Assembly (NCBI RefSeq): GCF_002443255.2
Contig: NW_019211457.1
Location: 14,297,353-14,361,352 of the forward strand
Source of the DNA: Varroa destructor
Taxonomy: Eukaryota > Arthropoda > Arachnida > Mesostigmata > Varroidae
Reading direction: 5' to 3'
DNA length: 64,000 nucleotides
Shown here: one piece after another, positions 1 through 12,539 of the stretch
How the letters are laid out: each line of letters begins with the position of its first letter
Position numbering within the stretch: position 1 is the first letter of the stretch
The notes under the pieces: generated by a model
Database searches by the model: none
Told to the model about the DNA's origin: nothing
Seen by the model: the letters and a program-made list of their open reading frames with translations, nothing else
Position numbers and translations under genes: made by a program

Positions 1-10
1 TGTATTTCAG

Positions 11-1646
11 GTATACTCGCTGGTGCTTATAAGCTATTTTCTTGTTTGCGGCGGAATCATTTACGACGTAATTGTCGAGCCACCATCAATTGGAAACACC
101 ATCGATGAACGCGGCCACTCGAAACCTGTCAGTGTTTGACCATGAATTGACCACATCAAGATCTAATTACAATTTAACTAAATCTTTATACAGCTTCGCA
201 TTTACAATTCCAGCATAGCGACATGATGGACTGAAAGGTCGCCATCATAGCCGGTCCAGTTGTTATATTCCTCGAAAACACTTGGAAGTTCGTATCGTGC
301 ATCACGTTTGACCGATCTTATTACACAAGTTTACTCTACAAATAAGAGTGGTATTGTGATGGTTCGAGAGAGCTCTACTACTGAAGGCCAATTGAGTGTC
401 TTTTTGGCGCGGGAAATGATTATCTCTGCGTTGTCTTAAACGGCTAAGGCCATTAGTAAGTGGCTACGGGCCCCCTCAAATGACTTGCCCGGTTACTAAA
501 ATGCTTTGGAGTTGGACAGGGGAAATTTTAGCTCAAGAAAACTCGTGGGAACTCACTTTTCAAAAGCCACAGAAAATGCAAAGTTGAACTTTTTATTATT
601 AGTCTGTTGTCATTGTACTACGTTGTAAGGACATGCAAACCGAAGCCATACAACAATTTACCATGTATCCACCACAAGGCGTCTGGTCACTTGTTTGATT
701 TGTTTGACTGGTATTTTCTCGCTTGCAGAAAGACCTGCTGACCTAAATTGCCATTCAATTTAGTCATCAATATCATAGGCAACTTAATATCAGGACATTT
801 TGGCTTTATGCAGTGTTAGCGTCGATTTCGTATATGCATTCATTACTTGAGGGTAGCAAAAACAACCCTAAAATGATGAATTTTTATTACAAACACTGAA
901 ATGGCACGTCAGGAAAATAGATTCACTTAAAATATTACCAAAACAAAGAAAGCTTTAACCGTTATTCTTTTTGTGCGCTCACCGTAACCGTTTCATTAAC
1001 AGGTGGCATTCATGCCGTATCGCGTAAACGGCCAATATATTATGGAAGGACTGGCGTCGTCTTTCCTGTTTACAGTTGGTGGCTTAGGTTTCGTCGTTCT
1101 TGATCGAGTTCAAGCTCAACCATCAACGCCACGCCTAAATAAGGTTAAGAATCTAAATTTCTCATAACAAGCTAAGACGAATTGAATTATTCAGTACGAT
1201 TTTTGATACATGCTTAGTAAGTATTCCATTCACTTGCTGAGCCACTGGCGCACAACCAAACATTATAGCAATTTTATTTAAAACGTTGTTTAACGTTTAG
1301 AGCAAATGCATATAAACCTGCTCAGAATAGAAAATACAATAAGATGCATACCAGTTATCAACAAGCAACTTTCGCCCGATTATATCCATCGGTGATCAGA
1401 AAAGGTTTGACCCTAAAATTTTGATTTACTTAACTAGCCGACCCGCCGAAGCTGCGTTTTTTTTTTAGAAAGAGAGGTGCTATATGACGTAACTGATATA
1501 CAAAGCAATCTTTGTCTGCTGTGGTGCGATTTACGTTTGCGTTACAGATTCTATTGACCGCTGTCGGCTTCATTTGTATCCTGGTGTCATTTTTTACGTG
1601 CTGGATCTTCATGAAGATCAAACTTCCTGGGTATCTGATGGGATAA
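11..1646 (+). CDS. OSTC: Oligosaccharyltransferase complex subunit OSTC (5'-partial)
   Basis: Small membrane subunit of the ER oligosaccharyltransferase, which transfers glycans to asparagines of nascent proteins. Three exons are visible: 11-127, 1003-1143 and 1548-1646, all joined in phase 0, giving 118 residues and a TAA stop. Diagnostic stretches are [31 protein letters not shown] and the C-terminus KLPGYLMG, all as in animal OSTC/DC2. Three hydrophobic segments are visible: one at the start of the first exon, one in the middle exon and one in the last. The family is about 150 residues, so only about 31 N-terminal residues and the first exon lie left of the window. The first acceptor is the AG at positions 9-10. 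The gene converges on the F-box gene to its right. Identity is seen directly by sequence recognition; confidence is high. Confidence 0.95.
128..1002 (+). other. OSTC intron
   Basis: An 875-base GT-AG intron between two phase-0 OSTC exons. It is AT-rich, and I see no coding exon, RNA gene or repeat in it. The following OSTC intron (1144-1547) is likewise empty. Confidence 0.85.
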
Positions 1647-2278
1647 GCAAATCCACCCCGAATTGATTTCCGGTTCAAGAGTTTTTTAGAGAGCTTTATA
1701 TAACAGTGGATCTGCGTTGTAAATACGTAGGGGAGTGACATCGATTTCAAGTAAAGCTCCTCCGAGTCAACAATTTAGAGTAACAAAACAATTATATTAG
1801 CGTTTATTGCGATTTCATACGTGCATGGATGGACATGAAAATATGTACTAATGAATGGTCTGATGTAAATGAATGGTAAAAAAATCTTGGAGCGAACTTC
1901 CGGAGCAAAATTCGGAATGAAATTTAACTGAACGCTGATCACATATGAGGCGATTCTGCTGATGTTATGTTAATTTATAGTAATTATCTATTGATATTGG
2001 AACTTGATGAATTGTTTCTATGAAATGCATTTTCTTACAAAGTCGGGTAAAAGGAACTTTGTACACAAATATTTGAAATAGTAAATCGAGCGATAACCTG
2101 AACGTTAAACCAATTATAAGTCGATATAAATATAACAAAATCGTACGTTTATTTTTTAATATAGCATTTGTACATTCTTGCACGCTTTCTTTGCGCTCAG
2201 TCTGCGATTCTATCATGCCTCATCTTCGCAAACACCATTCTTTCTAGCAGAAACACTTGGAGGGTTACTATTGCACTG

Positions 2279-2284
2279 AATAAA
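2279..2284 (+). terminator. Candidate poly(A) signal for OSTC
   Basis: AATAAA about 630 bases after the OSTC stop codon. It is the first full hexamer I noticed on this strand, and the 3' UTR 1647-2300 otherwise holds only chance ORFs. The assignment is an inference. Confidence 0.4.
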
Positions 2285-2333
2285 TACTAAGAAAACAAAA
2301 GTTCTGTACCGAATTCTATTCCACAGCGCCCCT

Positions 2334-2339
2334 TTTATT
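2334..2339 (-). terminator. Candidate poly(A) signal for the F-box gene
   Basis: TTTATT on the plus strand, which reads AATAAA on the minus strand, about 390 bases past the stop of the F-box/LRR gene. It lies only about 50 bases from the opposing OSTC signal, so the two 3' UTRs probably end within a few tens of bases of each other or overlap slightly. Confidence 0.4.
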
Positions 2340-2729
2340 TACATAACAATGCCAAAACTTGTACGGCTAACTGGCTACCGTTCTAAGGAAGGAATAATGG
2401 AAATCTATAATTTTAACCTCCCATAAATCCCATAGCATTACGTGTCGTACTAATTTACTCAGTATAAATATGACATCAAACAAACTAAACAGGACAGTGT
2501 TACCTTGTGCAGTACAAGCGAACTTTGGCATTTTGGTTTTCTTTAGCAGTGATCTATATCGGTATGCAACCGATGTACTGTCTTATAACCGAAGACAGAC
2601 ATAACACGGATTTGTTATCGCACTATACATTAGACCCAATATACGATTACTTTCTTTAAATTTAAATATCCAACAGGAAAGAGTCACTAAAAAGTATATA
2701 CAAAGATTTTCAAGCGGGACAGACTCACA

Positions 2730-5700
2730 CTAATAGAATTCCCACCCCTCAGGTTTGGGATATCCAATAAAGTTTCCGCTGAAACACACACTTCGGCCAG
2801 GTAGGGGGTACCTAATATCACCGTTTCGGCTAAGTAGGAAACATTCACGGGCAGTTGGAGTAACTAAAACGGAGCACGAAGAGCGTGGTGTTTTGGTGCG
2901 CCGATTGCCGGACGAGGCACTCGGCTGAGGTGTGTCATCAGAATTACTAGCAGATTCAACAGTTCCCGTTGCAAAGATCGCATTGAGGCATTTTTCAAGC
3001 TGAAATGATTAGATCGAATCAGAAAAAACGGCAAGATAAACACAACCAAAAAAAAAAAGTTATTTAAAATCTATTTGCATAGCCAACAATTGTATTTACG
3101 GCCTACAATATTATAAGTTCCTATAGCGCCGCGCACGCTTCATTACGTAAGAGGTTGTGGAACTGCCGTTACCATCCTGTGCATAAGTTGTTCCGATTCG
3201 AATAATATATAAACAATAGCATATAATTTTCTTACCCATTTAGGTAACAGAAGGTTATCCCATGGTTTACATATTTCAATAATAGGTTTGATATAAATGC
3301 ACAAGTAACAAACCAAAAAATAGATTGTGCTGACCTGCCGGTAGTTCGAACTCCGTGCGTGAATATGCAAATAACGAAAATTTCTTTTGATTGGCATTAG
3401 ATATTTCGCAATAGCACTGAGATCTACACGGTCTGTCGATGATGATGCCAGGCACAGCTGGTTTAGTTGTGCAGCGTGGGCGAGGCCCTCCCACAGGAGC
3501 ACGGAACCCAACATTAAATTATCGTGTTCTAGCTTCAAATGTTGCAGGGATCGACAACGTTCGATGAAACGGCGAAAGCCGCAAAGGTATTCGCAGCTCG
3601 ACTTATTTCCGACCGATATTATCTTGAGGGTAATTACCGTCGGGCTCCATAAGCTCTCAAGGAGGGCCCCGGCCAGTGGGACGCACTTCAATGTTAAGCT
3701 TTCAAGTCGCGCCAATTCCGATATCTAATGAGGAAATAACCAAAACAAAACGTCAAAAATAAACTTGAAAAAAAAGCAAATGTTATTTGCAGGTGTTGAG
3801 GTTTTTGACGTTAGTGATAAGTACAACGGAGAAAGGTTGTCAGGATGGACCTGTCAATTTTGACTCGCTTTCAATTATGTTGATATATTTTATAATCTTT
3901 TGCACAATAAACGACTTTTAAATAATGACACTAAATACACTTAGGTTGGCATATCTTCTTATGTACCTTTCCGAAATACAAGAGTATTTTCAATAATTTT
4001 AGTAGAATCGCGTTATCTTTGCGGGAACAATGCGCGTATTGCCATATTTTTTTTATATTTAGAGTAAAATATAACTCCTGGGTGTATCAGAACTTAGCCA
4101 CTAGTTTTAATGGCAATTAAAAAGGCAAAACAAAAACTAAATATATTCTACGTTTGAATTCTACCTTTCCGAGACGTCTCGATCGATTCTCGTTCACCAT
4201 GCAGCTGCGACATTGATCGCCACGAATGTACAGCTGTTTCAGTGGGAGCTCCGACAATGCTATAATCACAGCGCAGTCTCCGTCGGCGGTCGATGGTGCT
4301 ACTCGGAACCTTTTGGCGTTTCTAGTACGAAAGGCGGTGGTAGCGAGATCAAGCCTTGGATTTGATGAGTTATTCTGTTTCGTCCCGCTTCCATTTGAAA
4401 TCGACGGCAGCATACAGGCCGGGATTGCTAGAGCCTGTAAAGCAGGCACAGCTACCATCAGTTGCCACCAAGAGGTCTCCGGGAAGCGCCAGTGACACTT
4501 TGTGAGATTCAGTTCTGTGAGGTGCTTTGTGAGCAATTTGCTGAGGCAGTGCGAGGGAAAATACTGACAAGTTGGATGGAACGATAAGGCAAGACCCTGT
4601 GGTTGTCCCCAGTTTGGTAACTGGATCGATCGTTGCAAGGCATCCATTTCAAGTAGGATGGACACACTCTTCTGTACATGACGGAGCAAGTGGACATCTT
4701 CAGTTGACTCCAATTCGTCATGATTCGCTTGACGGTACGTTAGCACGAGGTTGCATCGACCGCGTTCGAATACCACCGTTTTAAATTCGGCGATCGCTGA
4801 TGCCAGCACCGTGCTGTTATATTGTAATGGACACGTTTGAAACAAGCTTGGTATGAGAATCAACAATCGCTGCGAGCTATCACGCGCTTCGGATGAAACG
4901 ATGAGGGTATGTAACGTCTGCCAGCGTTCTTCGAAAAGAAATCCAGATCGGGCTCGAGCCATAGAATGGCGAGAATTGAACGCCGGTGGCAGTAAGCGGT
5001 CGACAACAAATACATGTAGCCATTCGAGCCTTACACAAGTATTGATTAGGTCAATGGCGTAAAAGTAGTAAAAGTCGATGGGAGGCACTTCAATATACAC
5101 CCGTTTGATGTGTTCATTAAGTGGGAAATCGCGTTGGCTGAGATCGATCGCTGTCGGAAGCCCGAAATGTATCGCTTCTAAGCGGCGTAGCGCTTGCGTA
5201 ACCGATAGCACGCCACGAATCGTCAGGCGGGTGTTGACAATGCTGAGACGCTCTAGATTCGGACATTTCAGGATCAGACTTTCCAACTGGCAAGAGGTAG
5301 CTTGACAGTTGCTTATATCCAGAGTGCGTACGTTAGATCCATAGTATTTCAGCAAACCTTCAATGTCACTATTGAAATCGATGAATTGCAATGATGCGAC
5401 TAATCGATGGACTGCATCTTGGCAACGTCTTGATACCTGAGAGAATAAAAAAAAAAATATATTGAAGCCTTACAAATTAGTACTAAAGGCCTTCTTTTGT
5501 TTGTTGTTGAAAATTTGGGCTTTGTGAGAAATAGAGATGTTGGGCTCTTACTTTGACGTCTTTTTGGCGTAAAGACGTTTACTTTGACAATATAAGCGAA
5601 TATATTGAATAACAAAAAAATATATATAGGAATATTTCATGTTTAAGGATATGATGTGGCATGTCGGTCATGGTTTATATTATCCTACAATAACTATAAT

Positions 5701-6174
5701 GTAAAAAAATTAACCAGTTTTGAACGTAAGCTTCGCGCCCCCACGGTCTTAAATAGCCATAAATTATTGCGTAATACAAACAGGTTTCTTACACATGTGC
5801 GTGACTGGATCTTCTCTATAACAGAAGTAAGCGGGGAGTCACTACCTAATTAAAGAGAAGGCTGGTAGTGAAAGCGTGACATTATGGCCGACTGTCGTCG
5901 GATCCGATCTCTTCAAGTAGTTTTCTAAAGATCGGCATTGGGCAAGCTCCTCTTTCTTCTAACTTGATATGTGAATAGCATCTCAGCAAATGCATGAATC
6001 TATGTCTAGCCTTAAACACGTGTTTTTGTAAAAAGACGGGGGGCCGAAACTAATCACAAAACCATATCACATGTTTTACGGATCCCAAACCTGTGAAAAT
6101 GCTGCAAGCGTAGTCGTATCAAGAAATCCGGCAATCTTCTCAAGGATTTCATTTGGAAGCACTGCGAACGACAT
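2730..6174 (-). CDS. F-box and leucine-rich-repeat protein, complete
   Basis: Probable substrate-recognition subunit of an SCF (Skp1-cullin-F-box) ubiquitin ligase. Four exons on the minus strand: 6174-6091, 5436-4165, 3724-3335 and 2999-2730, all phase 0, giving 671 residues. The ATG exon encodes MSFAVLPNEILEKIAGFLD, a typical F-box start. The next exon continues it with FSQ/VSRRCQDAVHRL, completing the roughly 40-residue F-box. Leucine-rich repeats follow, for example VRTLDISNC, LESLILKCPNLERLSI, ARLESLTLKC and LQHLKLEHDNL. The C-terminal exon is Ser/Thr/Pro-rich and then non-repetitive, ending at the TAG at 2732-2730. Splice sites are strong: CAG/GTTTGG, AAG/GTAGAA and CAG/GTCAGC donors. 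The acceptor-like TTTTACAG just upstream of the ATG may mark a 5' UTR intron. Fold class is confident; I cannot assign it to a named FBXL orthologue. Confidence 0.85.
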
Positions 6175-8410
6175 TCTGAGAGACGGGACTCAAATACTGT
6201 AAAATGAAAATAATCAAGATTTTTTCTAGTTTACCAATAACCATGCCACATGATTATTTAAAATGTATTGTTTATTTGCATTTCAGGCGTATAATAAATG
6301 AATGCTGATATGCTAAAGCCAGAATTCCAGAACATGTCAAACAAACGTCTCGAGGTCAAAGCTAACACGAAAAAAATATTGAAATTTCCAACACTAGTTC
6401 AATCAGTTATTATAAAAATCAACAGCTGATTTGTAGTGATAAAACAATTTTAAAAAAAAGAAACAGTGATATGAGAATACTTCTAGCGGATGTTTAAACA
6501 TAACAACTTTATCTTGTCGTACAACAAATCAAAAGGCCTAATCATTCTATTCACGACAAATATAAATTATACTATTGTAATGTTCAAAAAGATCATCTCA
6601 TACCCGTTTAAGTAAGCTGCCGAAAAGCAGGGTTAAATGAACAAACGTCTTATAAGCACACAGTGTTTTCTGGAACGTATGTCAGAATACATATTCACAA
6701 ACACAGCAGCTGACCTTCAGTGATTAGAAATCCTATCAACGATCCTTATTCATAGAAGACATGCACATCTTGTAAACTGCTGATTTATAATAACATTTAT
6801 TTTGGAATTATATGGACGTTAACCTGGAAAGGCATTTACATCGCACATTTTTTACACGTGTGCTTTAGCAATGTTCTCCTGTCCATATAACAAGCTATAG
6901 GCTTCACAATAGTATAGAGCGGTGTATTATCAGCTGTTCTCTATACAGACATTGAGCAGACGCCAGACACAGCAGCTACAGCCGCGGGCTCCCAATTTAG
7001 CGGAGAAGCAATAGCGTGGTAAAAAGTGGAAAAAAAAACCGTTGTTTAATTCATTTAAGTCGATCTACTCATTTTCAACAACAAATATGCAAACGCATAT
7101 AAAGTGTTAGTAGTATACCAAGCACTGGGACCAGGCGACTGCTTCTTATTACATCTAACATTTCACTACTAGGTTAGTCTTGAAATCGACAGCACGGCTT
7201 TAGTTAAAAGTTAGTTACCTTACTTTTTTTTTACCAAGAGACTTGCTTAAAATAGGTATTCTACTACTATCATTCTAGGCCAATATTTGAGCAGCTGTTA
7301 ATTAATATTAACCAGAATAGCCTATTATTAAAGGAAGCATATAAATTCATGGAGAATAAAACTATTTTTATTGAAACTCTATTCTAATTGGAAGAGATTA
7401 TTTTTTTAGAAAGTGGAGCGTATGATAGTCGATTAAGCCAACGCTGAAAGCAAACGTTCACGGTATCTAGATTCGTTTCTTGTTTCGAAAGCATTCAAGT
7501 ATTCCAAACACGATCTTACGAATCGTCCTTCCATGCTGACCAATTCTGGAGAACCTTTTCTTGTCCAAAATTAAACTTCCACAACATTAAACAGTTTCGA
7601 CTAATGTCTTGCCAACCAGACGAATTTACCGTAGTTGCCAACAAAAAGTACGTCCTTAACCAATAGTCTCGGTATCACTGTGAAGAGCGTGTTTACGCCT
7701 GTTGTGACTATGAGTGCTTACTATGTCATGATTTACCATACTAGAAAACTACTATTACGACAACAAAATGCGAACGGCTTTAGAGATAATGTAAAGGGTT
7801 TAAGAGGGCACTACAAGCGAGTTGTTGCAACATTATCTTCTCTAAAGGAGGTACAAATAACTAGACTTTAGTACACCGGATGTGAGAACGAGTCAGTTCG
7901 ATAAATTACTAGCCAGCAAAAACTAATGCGAAGTTCAGATTATACTAGGTTTAAATTTTATGACTAAAAAAAAATCGGTTTTTGTCCTCACAATAATACT
8001 ATAAGCTGTAGTTCCAATGCAAAGCTGTGCATCGTTCCTAACGGAAATTTTGTTATTATAATAAGGGCGAAAAATCCCCTACTGAAAATGCAGATTTACT
8101 TAAGACATAAGTAGCAAGCATATATTGACAAGCATAATGCATCCTGTATGCTTGAATATATAATAGAATACAGCCGTGTCATTCACCTACGTCTAAAAAG
8201 CGTGAGCATTTTGATGTATAGTCTAGAGACAACTGATACAAATTCGCCCAATTTCAACTGTTCTTTGTCTTCAAAATCTTCGCACCATTGGGTAGTTAAT
8301 TTTACTTTCAAGTGTCAAACACGAGGTTAACAATAACTGTACGGCCTAGTTATAGTGTCTAGCAAATCAAACACAATAGATCGTAAATTTCGAACAACAC
8401 GAAAAATTCA

Positions 8411-8416
8411 TTTATT
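8411..8416 (-). terminator. Candidate poly(A) signal for GPN3
   Basis: Plus-strand TTTATT, minus-strand AATAAA, about 700 bases past the GPN3 stop codon. The assignment rests only on position and hexamer. Confidence 0.35.
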
Positions 8417-8626
8417 GGGTACTCTTTTATAAAATACATTGTATAAACATCACGTCACAAATATATTGTACAAATATGTTGCCTAAGGGATTAGAAACTA
8501 ACTGGCCGAAATTACTTCTTCTTTTTTAATATACTAATCCGTGACAACGATCAGCGGCTGCCAACTTCAATATTTCTGCTGTTTCTTTCAGTATTTCGGT
8601 TTGCTTCGATCTAATGCGTTATAATA

Positions 8627-8673
8627 GTAATATAATATATAATAATAAGCGTCATATATATATGTATATATAT
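8627..8673. repeat. AT-rich microsatellite
   Basis: Imperfect runs of TAA and TA units, interrupted by a short GC-containing stretch. Seen directly. Confidence 0.8.
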
Positions 8674-9115
8674 GCAGTCGCCTCATTCACCTCATGGTAA
8701 GTCCGTGTAGCCCCAGCGAAAGAAGATCACCATCTTCTGGCCTTCTTCCAAACAAACAATAGTTATGCCTGATGTTCCATTTTCGTCTGTATAACTGTGT
8801 TTTACATTTGAAAATCCCTCACTTTATCATCATTCCTTGCGACAGCCTTTACCTAACAGACCTTTGACAAACGCGCAACATCTACACGCTTTGCGCCTTA
8901 AAAATAAACAAATGCTTCTCTTCCTTCACACTCGTCTGATCAACGCCTTCGTTACCGATGATGGTCATTAAACAAAAATGTCTTGTCCACTACAACATTC
9001 CCTCAACAGACCGCCGCTCCAGACTATCCGGAACAAAATATTAACAGGTGATCACATCTCTAACCCTCAACAATTATTTAACAACACCTCACAGAGCATG
9101 GCTAACAATAGTTCA

Positions 9116-12100
9116 CTAATTATCTCTTCCGTCATCTTCGTCATCTTCGTCTGGATACTCAAATTCGGCGGTCTTGACATCCAAGTCTTCGCCATACTGG
9201 ATCGCGTTATCAATAAGCATGAGAGCGTCGCTAATTGATTCTTCGTGTCGGATGTTCAGGGGTACAAATCGAACTAAAGAGAAATCATCCACCACACGAG
9301 CCAGCGCTCTCGATAGAGCCTCAAATTTCTGAAATTGTGAAATCTAGTTCATTATAAATGAAGACATATTTTCAAAAAATCCTCGCAACGAATTTTATCG
9401 GGCAAGCGTCTACTTTCAGAAAGGCGAAACGCAGTATGTTTCTTTTATGAAACGCAGACCGAGGGTCTCCAATTAAAAGAATGAACAATCTTGTTCGTCC
9501 ACATAGGTTAATAATAGTTACAGCATGATGTTAGTCTAAAAAACTATATTGTGGCCAAGCTCTTATTTCACAAAGCTGGAGGTGCTTTCTTAATACGGCT
9601 TATCGTTTGCCTTAAGCATGCGAAAAGATAAAAAGAATAATAAATAATATCTAAAATATGTCTGTTATATTTTTATCTAAATATGTCTGTTTTGAGTAAA
9701 AAACAAGCAAACAAAAGAAATGCAAAAATGAGTGAAGAAGCAGCTACGCACCGGATTCAGATGTGCTTCTCGACTGTCATCGAGCAATGCCTGAGCTGAG
9801 CTGTCCACAAAATCTGCGATTTTTCTTCGCCCCGCAGAATTGAGCAGATCCATTTTTGACAGGATACAGACAAACGGCAACTCGAGATTAACCATCGTAC
9901 TTAAAGCAGACAACACTCCCGAAAAAAACTTATGAGTCTCGACCATAAACTGTGCTTCGATCAAGTATACACCGCACACTCTATAAGTGAAAAGAAAAAG
10001 AGTTATGAAACAGGAGTTGTGCTGTTCGGCAAAATGGCATGTATTTTTGGTTTTATTAGCATTTGTTTTAAACACGCTCCTAAATTCTCTTCTCTAAACA
10101 TCCCGCAATGCAAGGGTTAGCACAAGTGGTTTGAGAGCCTCTTAATGACTTCATGTCCCAGGCATACATTTTAATACTTGAGGAAACGTCTTAGTGATAC
10201 AGAAACTGATATTACAAAAGTCTACAAATGTGATTGTTGCGATTAAAAGTTTGTAGACATTAAGTCCTTTCTGAGTAAGGAAACGATTGTTTCAATAAAC
10301 TAAGTATACATTCTTTTACTCTATTTTTTCCATTTGTTTATTTATTACAGATAAAAAGAAACGGAAAGTTTTTTTTATATATATATATATATTGGGTGGT
10401 CAAAAAATTATTTGCGGAAGAAACTAAAAATTGAAGCGAACATTCTTTTTATGTTATAAAACAATATTACTACAATCAATGACCTTCTGCAATTTCTTTA
10501 GAAACACCATAATCCAATCACTATTCTTCTTCTTCTGCAATTTTTAGGCAAAAAATCATGACAAGTAATCGAAACTTAATATTAACACCATCAAGGGAGT
10601 TCTGCAAAGACCAAAGCAGATGGTAATCTGATGGTGTAAGATAAGGCCTATATAGCAGATGTATCAGAATTTTTCACCGAAGTTCACTAAATTTTTGTCC
10701 TAAATGCGTATTGGGTTTAGAATACTCATGGAAGAAGACAAAGTCAAACAACTGCATCCTTTTCACACACTTGTATCATATGTGATCCACTTTTCATACC
10801 CCGTGGTTGATCGCCTTAAAAACGTTTCTACTTCGTCGGGTTTCTGTAGAGTCTCGTAGATGGAAATATGATAAAGTAAATTCCTTTGACCCAAATCGTG
10901 TGGCACCAGGCATTTCTTTATTTGATTTAAAACTATTTGGTGACTGATGTGTAATTCTTTGGTGATGTTATGGCTAATTACGTGTCGGTCTGACTCAATT
11001 TTCATAATAATTTCGTTAACTTTTTGCGTAATCGGTCGACTACTACAAGGAGCACCTTTCGCACAGGAGTTTTTACAACGAAAGTAACAGAACTCTTCTT
11101 GGACCGCTCCTTCCGCTCGGATCTAGTCTATAACCAGTACAAATTTTTTAATGAGCCTGAGCAGCATTTGTGCCTTTATCGCAACGAAATCGTAAGATAA
11201 AGAGAATTTTAGCAGAAGCCTCACTCAACCTTAAAGCGCCTTACCTTAGGTCTCAGTAACGGCGTTTCAATGACTTCAGGTTCAATTTTTGTTAAATCTG
11301 AGCTTCAAACAGTCCCACATGATTTATCTTATATGAGATACGTGGCTCTTAGCTTCTGTTGCTAGCGAAACTTAAATACCACAATATGCCAATATTCTTT
11401 CAACAAACTAATATAAATTACTTTATCATATTGCAACACACATGTACCTATATCGAAATGCTGATGACTATTTATAAAACCTTAAAAGGCTGTTATTGTA
11501 CCTGAAGTCAAGGCCAGCAAGCATGTCAGTGAATCGCTTCATCATGTCTAAATGAGTGTACAGTTCGATCTGTCCTGGACAATCAAATATGAAGTATTCA
11601 TCGTCCGCCGAATCCCCGAGCTGTTCGGTTAGCCATAAAGGGTTTCTGTAATTAGAAAAATACGTTTATATCAGAGTGATATTACTTATATTTGCTCATT
11701 ACTAGGTGCACCATAGAACCGAAAATTGAAATATATAATATTGGCGAATGCTCTAATAGATTGCATAACTGTACGTGGTTCTGAATCGCGTATTGCCAAA
11801 AATAGAATTTTTTAATGGTATTTTTCTCAAATTCAGTTAATTATTTACTTGAATTAATAAGTTTCGCAGGTGATAGGTTTCTTATTTAGCTAGCGTTAGA
11901 TAAGCTGACGTATCTGAACGTTGTGGTCGAGTGACAGCGGCTGTTGTGGATACAGATACGAACCGAATGAGGTATTCCAAGCAGAAGATTAAACCGCCAT
12001 TTGGTCCTAAACGAAGCTCCTCGTCCTCCATCACATCGTCCAGATGGATGAGGTCGCGGACGTCCAACATCGGTGAATAGTCAAAGTATTCACAAGCCGG

Positions 12101-12539
12101 ATCTAAAACAATGGTTATCACATTTTTTCTAATATTTAATAAGGTGAAAGAAGTAGGACATTACTATCCTAAAATGTCTACAAAAAATAAGGGGTCGTTA
12201 GCCATAAAACCCAGCAAGCAAAAACAACGCATTTTTAATGGATAAAAAAGACTATCATATTCATAAATGATGCTGCACCCATGCTTTGGGCTGTCTGCGA
12301 TCATATTGTTGAACTGTATAAGTCGAGAAAAACATTGAAATAGGACAAAGTTACATAAAATATGATACAGTGAGTCCTGAAAATCGTTGAACAGTATCGA
12401 CAAATATTGGTTTCACGACATTACCCAGGTTGACAATGTTGACATCTCTTTTGGTGATTTCAGCATGACGCGCCACAACAGAACAAAAGGTCGATTTTCC
12501 TGATCCGGCCGGACCCATGACTAGCTGTGCATACCGCAT
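9116..12539 (-). CDS. GPN3: GPN-loop GTPase 3 (GPN3), five exons, apparent one-base frame discrepancy
   Basis: Cytoplasmic GPN-loop GTPase of the family required for RNA polymerase II assembly and nuclear import. Exons (minus): 12539-12425, 12102-11964, 11646-11502, 9980-9752 and 9328-9116. Residues 9-17 form the P-loop [39 protein letters not shown] (GPN at about 71-73), [26 protein letters not shown] and LSKMDLL follow in family order. The C-terminus is [10 protein letters not shown] plus an acidic tail. The predicted length of 279 residues fits the usual 280-285. The start ATG leads straight into [10 protein letters not shown], as in other GPN3 proteins. Odd: exon 2 ends with two bases of a codon and exon 3 begins with two, so the frame is off by one base. 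Removing one G from the run 11640-11643 would restore it. The intron 9981-11501 contains a mariner relic. Confidence 0.9.
10376..10391. repeat. (TA)n tract at the mariner end
   Basis: A short TA dinucleotide run ends exactly where the mariner terminal repeat begins. Mariner inserts at TA, so the tract is probably the old target site. Confidence 0.7.
10392..11192 (-). mobile_element. Degenerate Tc1/mariner transposon
   Basis: The left end (plus strand) starts directly after TA with TTGGGTGGTCAAAAAATTAT and then TTGCGG, resembling the terminal inverted repeat of mellifera/cecropia-type mariners. On the minus strand the fragments read, in order: [13 protein letters not shown] (about 11190), [54 protein letters not shown], and later [16 protein letters not shown] (about 10640). 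These match the helix-turn-helix and DDD catalytic parts of mariner transposase. The copy is dead: it has several frameshifts and stops, and the first catalytic Asp (TGDEKW in active families) is Tyr. The opposite inverted repeat was not found, so the element is probably truncated. It sits inside a GPN3 intron in the same orientation. Confidence 0.85.

Larger units (their letters stand above)
6175..9115. other. Intergenic region between the F-box gene 5' end and the GPN3 3' end
   Basis: About 2.9 kb of AT-rich sequence. It should hold the promoter of the F-box gene (left part) and the 3' UTR of GPN3 (right part). A minus-strand AATAAA (plus strand TTTATT at 8411-8416) is a candidate poly(A) signal for GPN3. 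An AT microsatellite lies at about 8627-8673. ORFs here (for example 7635-7871 plus) have no recognisable domain and look like chance. Confidence 0.7.

Noticed and set aside
5880..6008. Open segment between F-box exons 1 and 2 on the minus strand with an AAG acceptor
   Set aside because: Exon 1 joined directly to 5436 gives a textbook F-box (FSQ/VSRRCQ). Including this segment would split the F-box and soon hit a stop.
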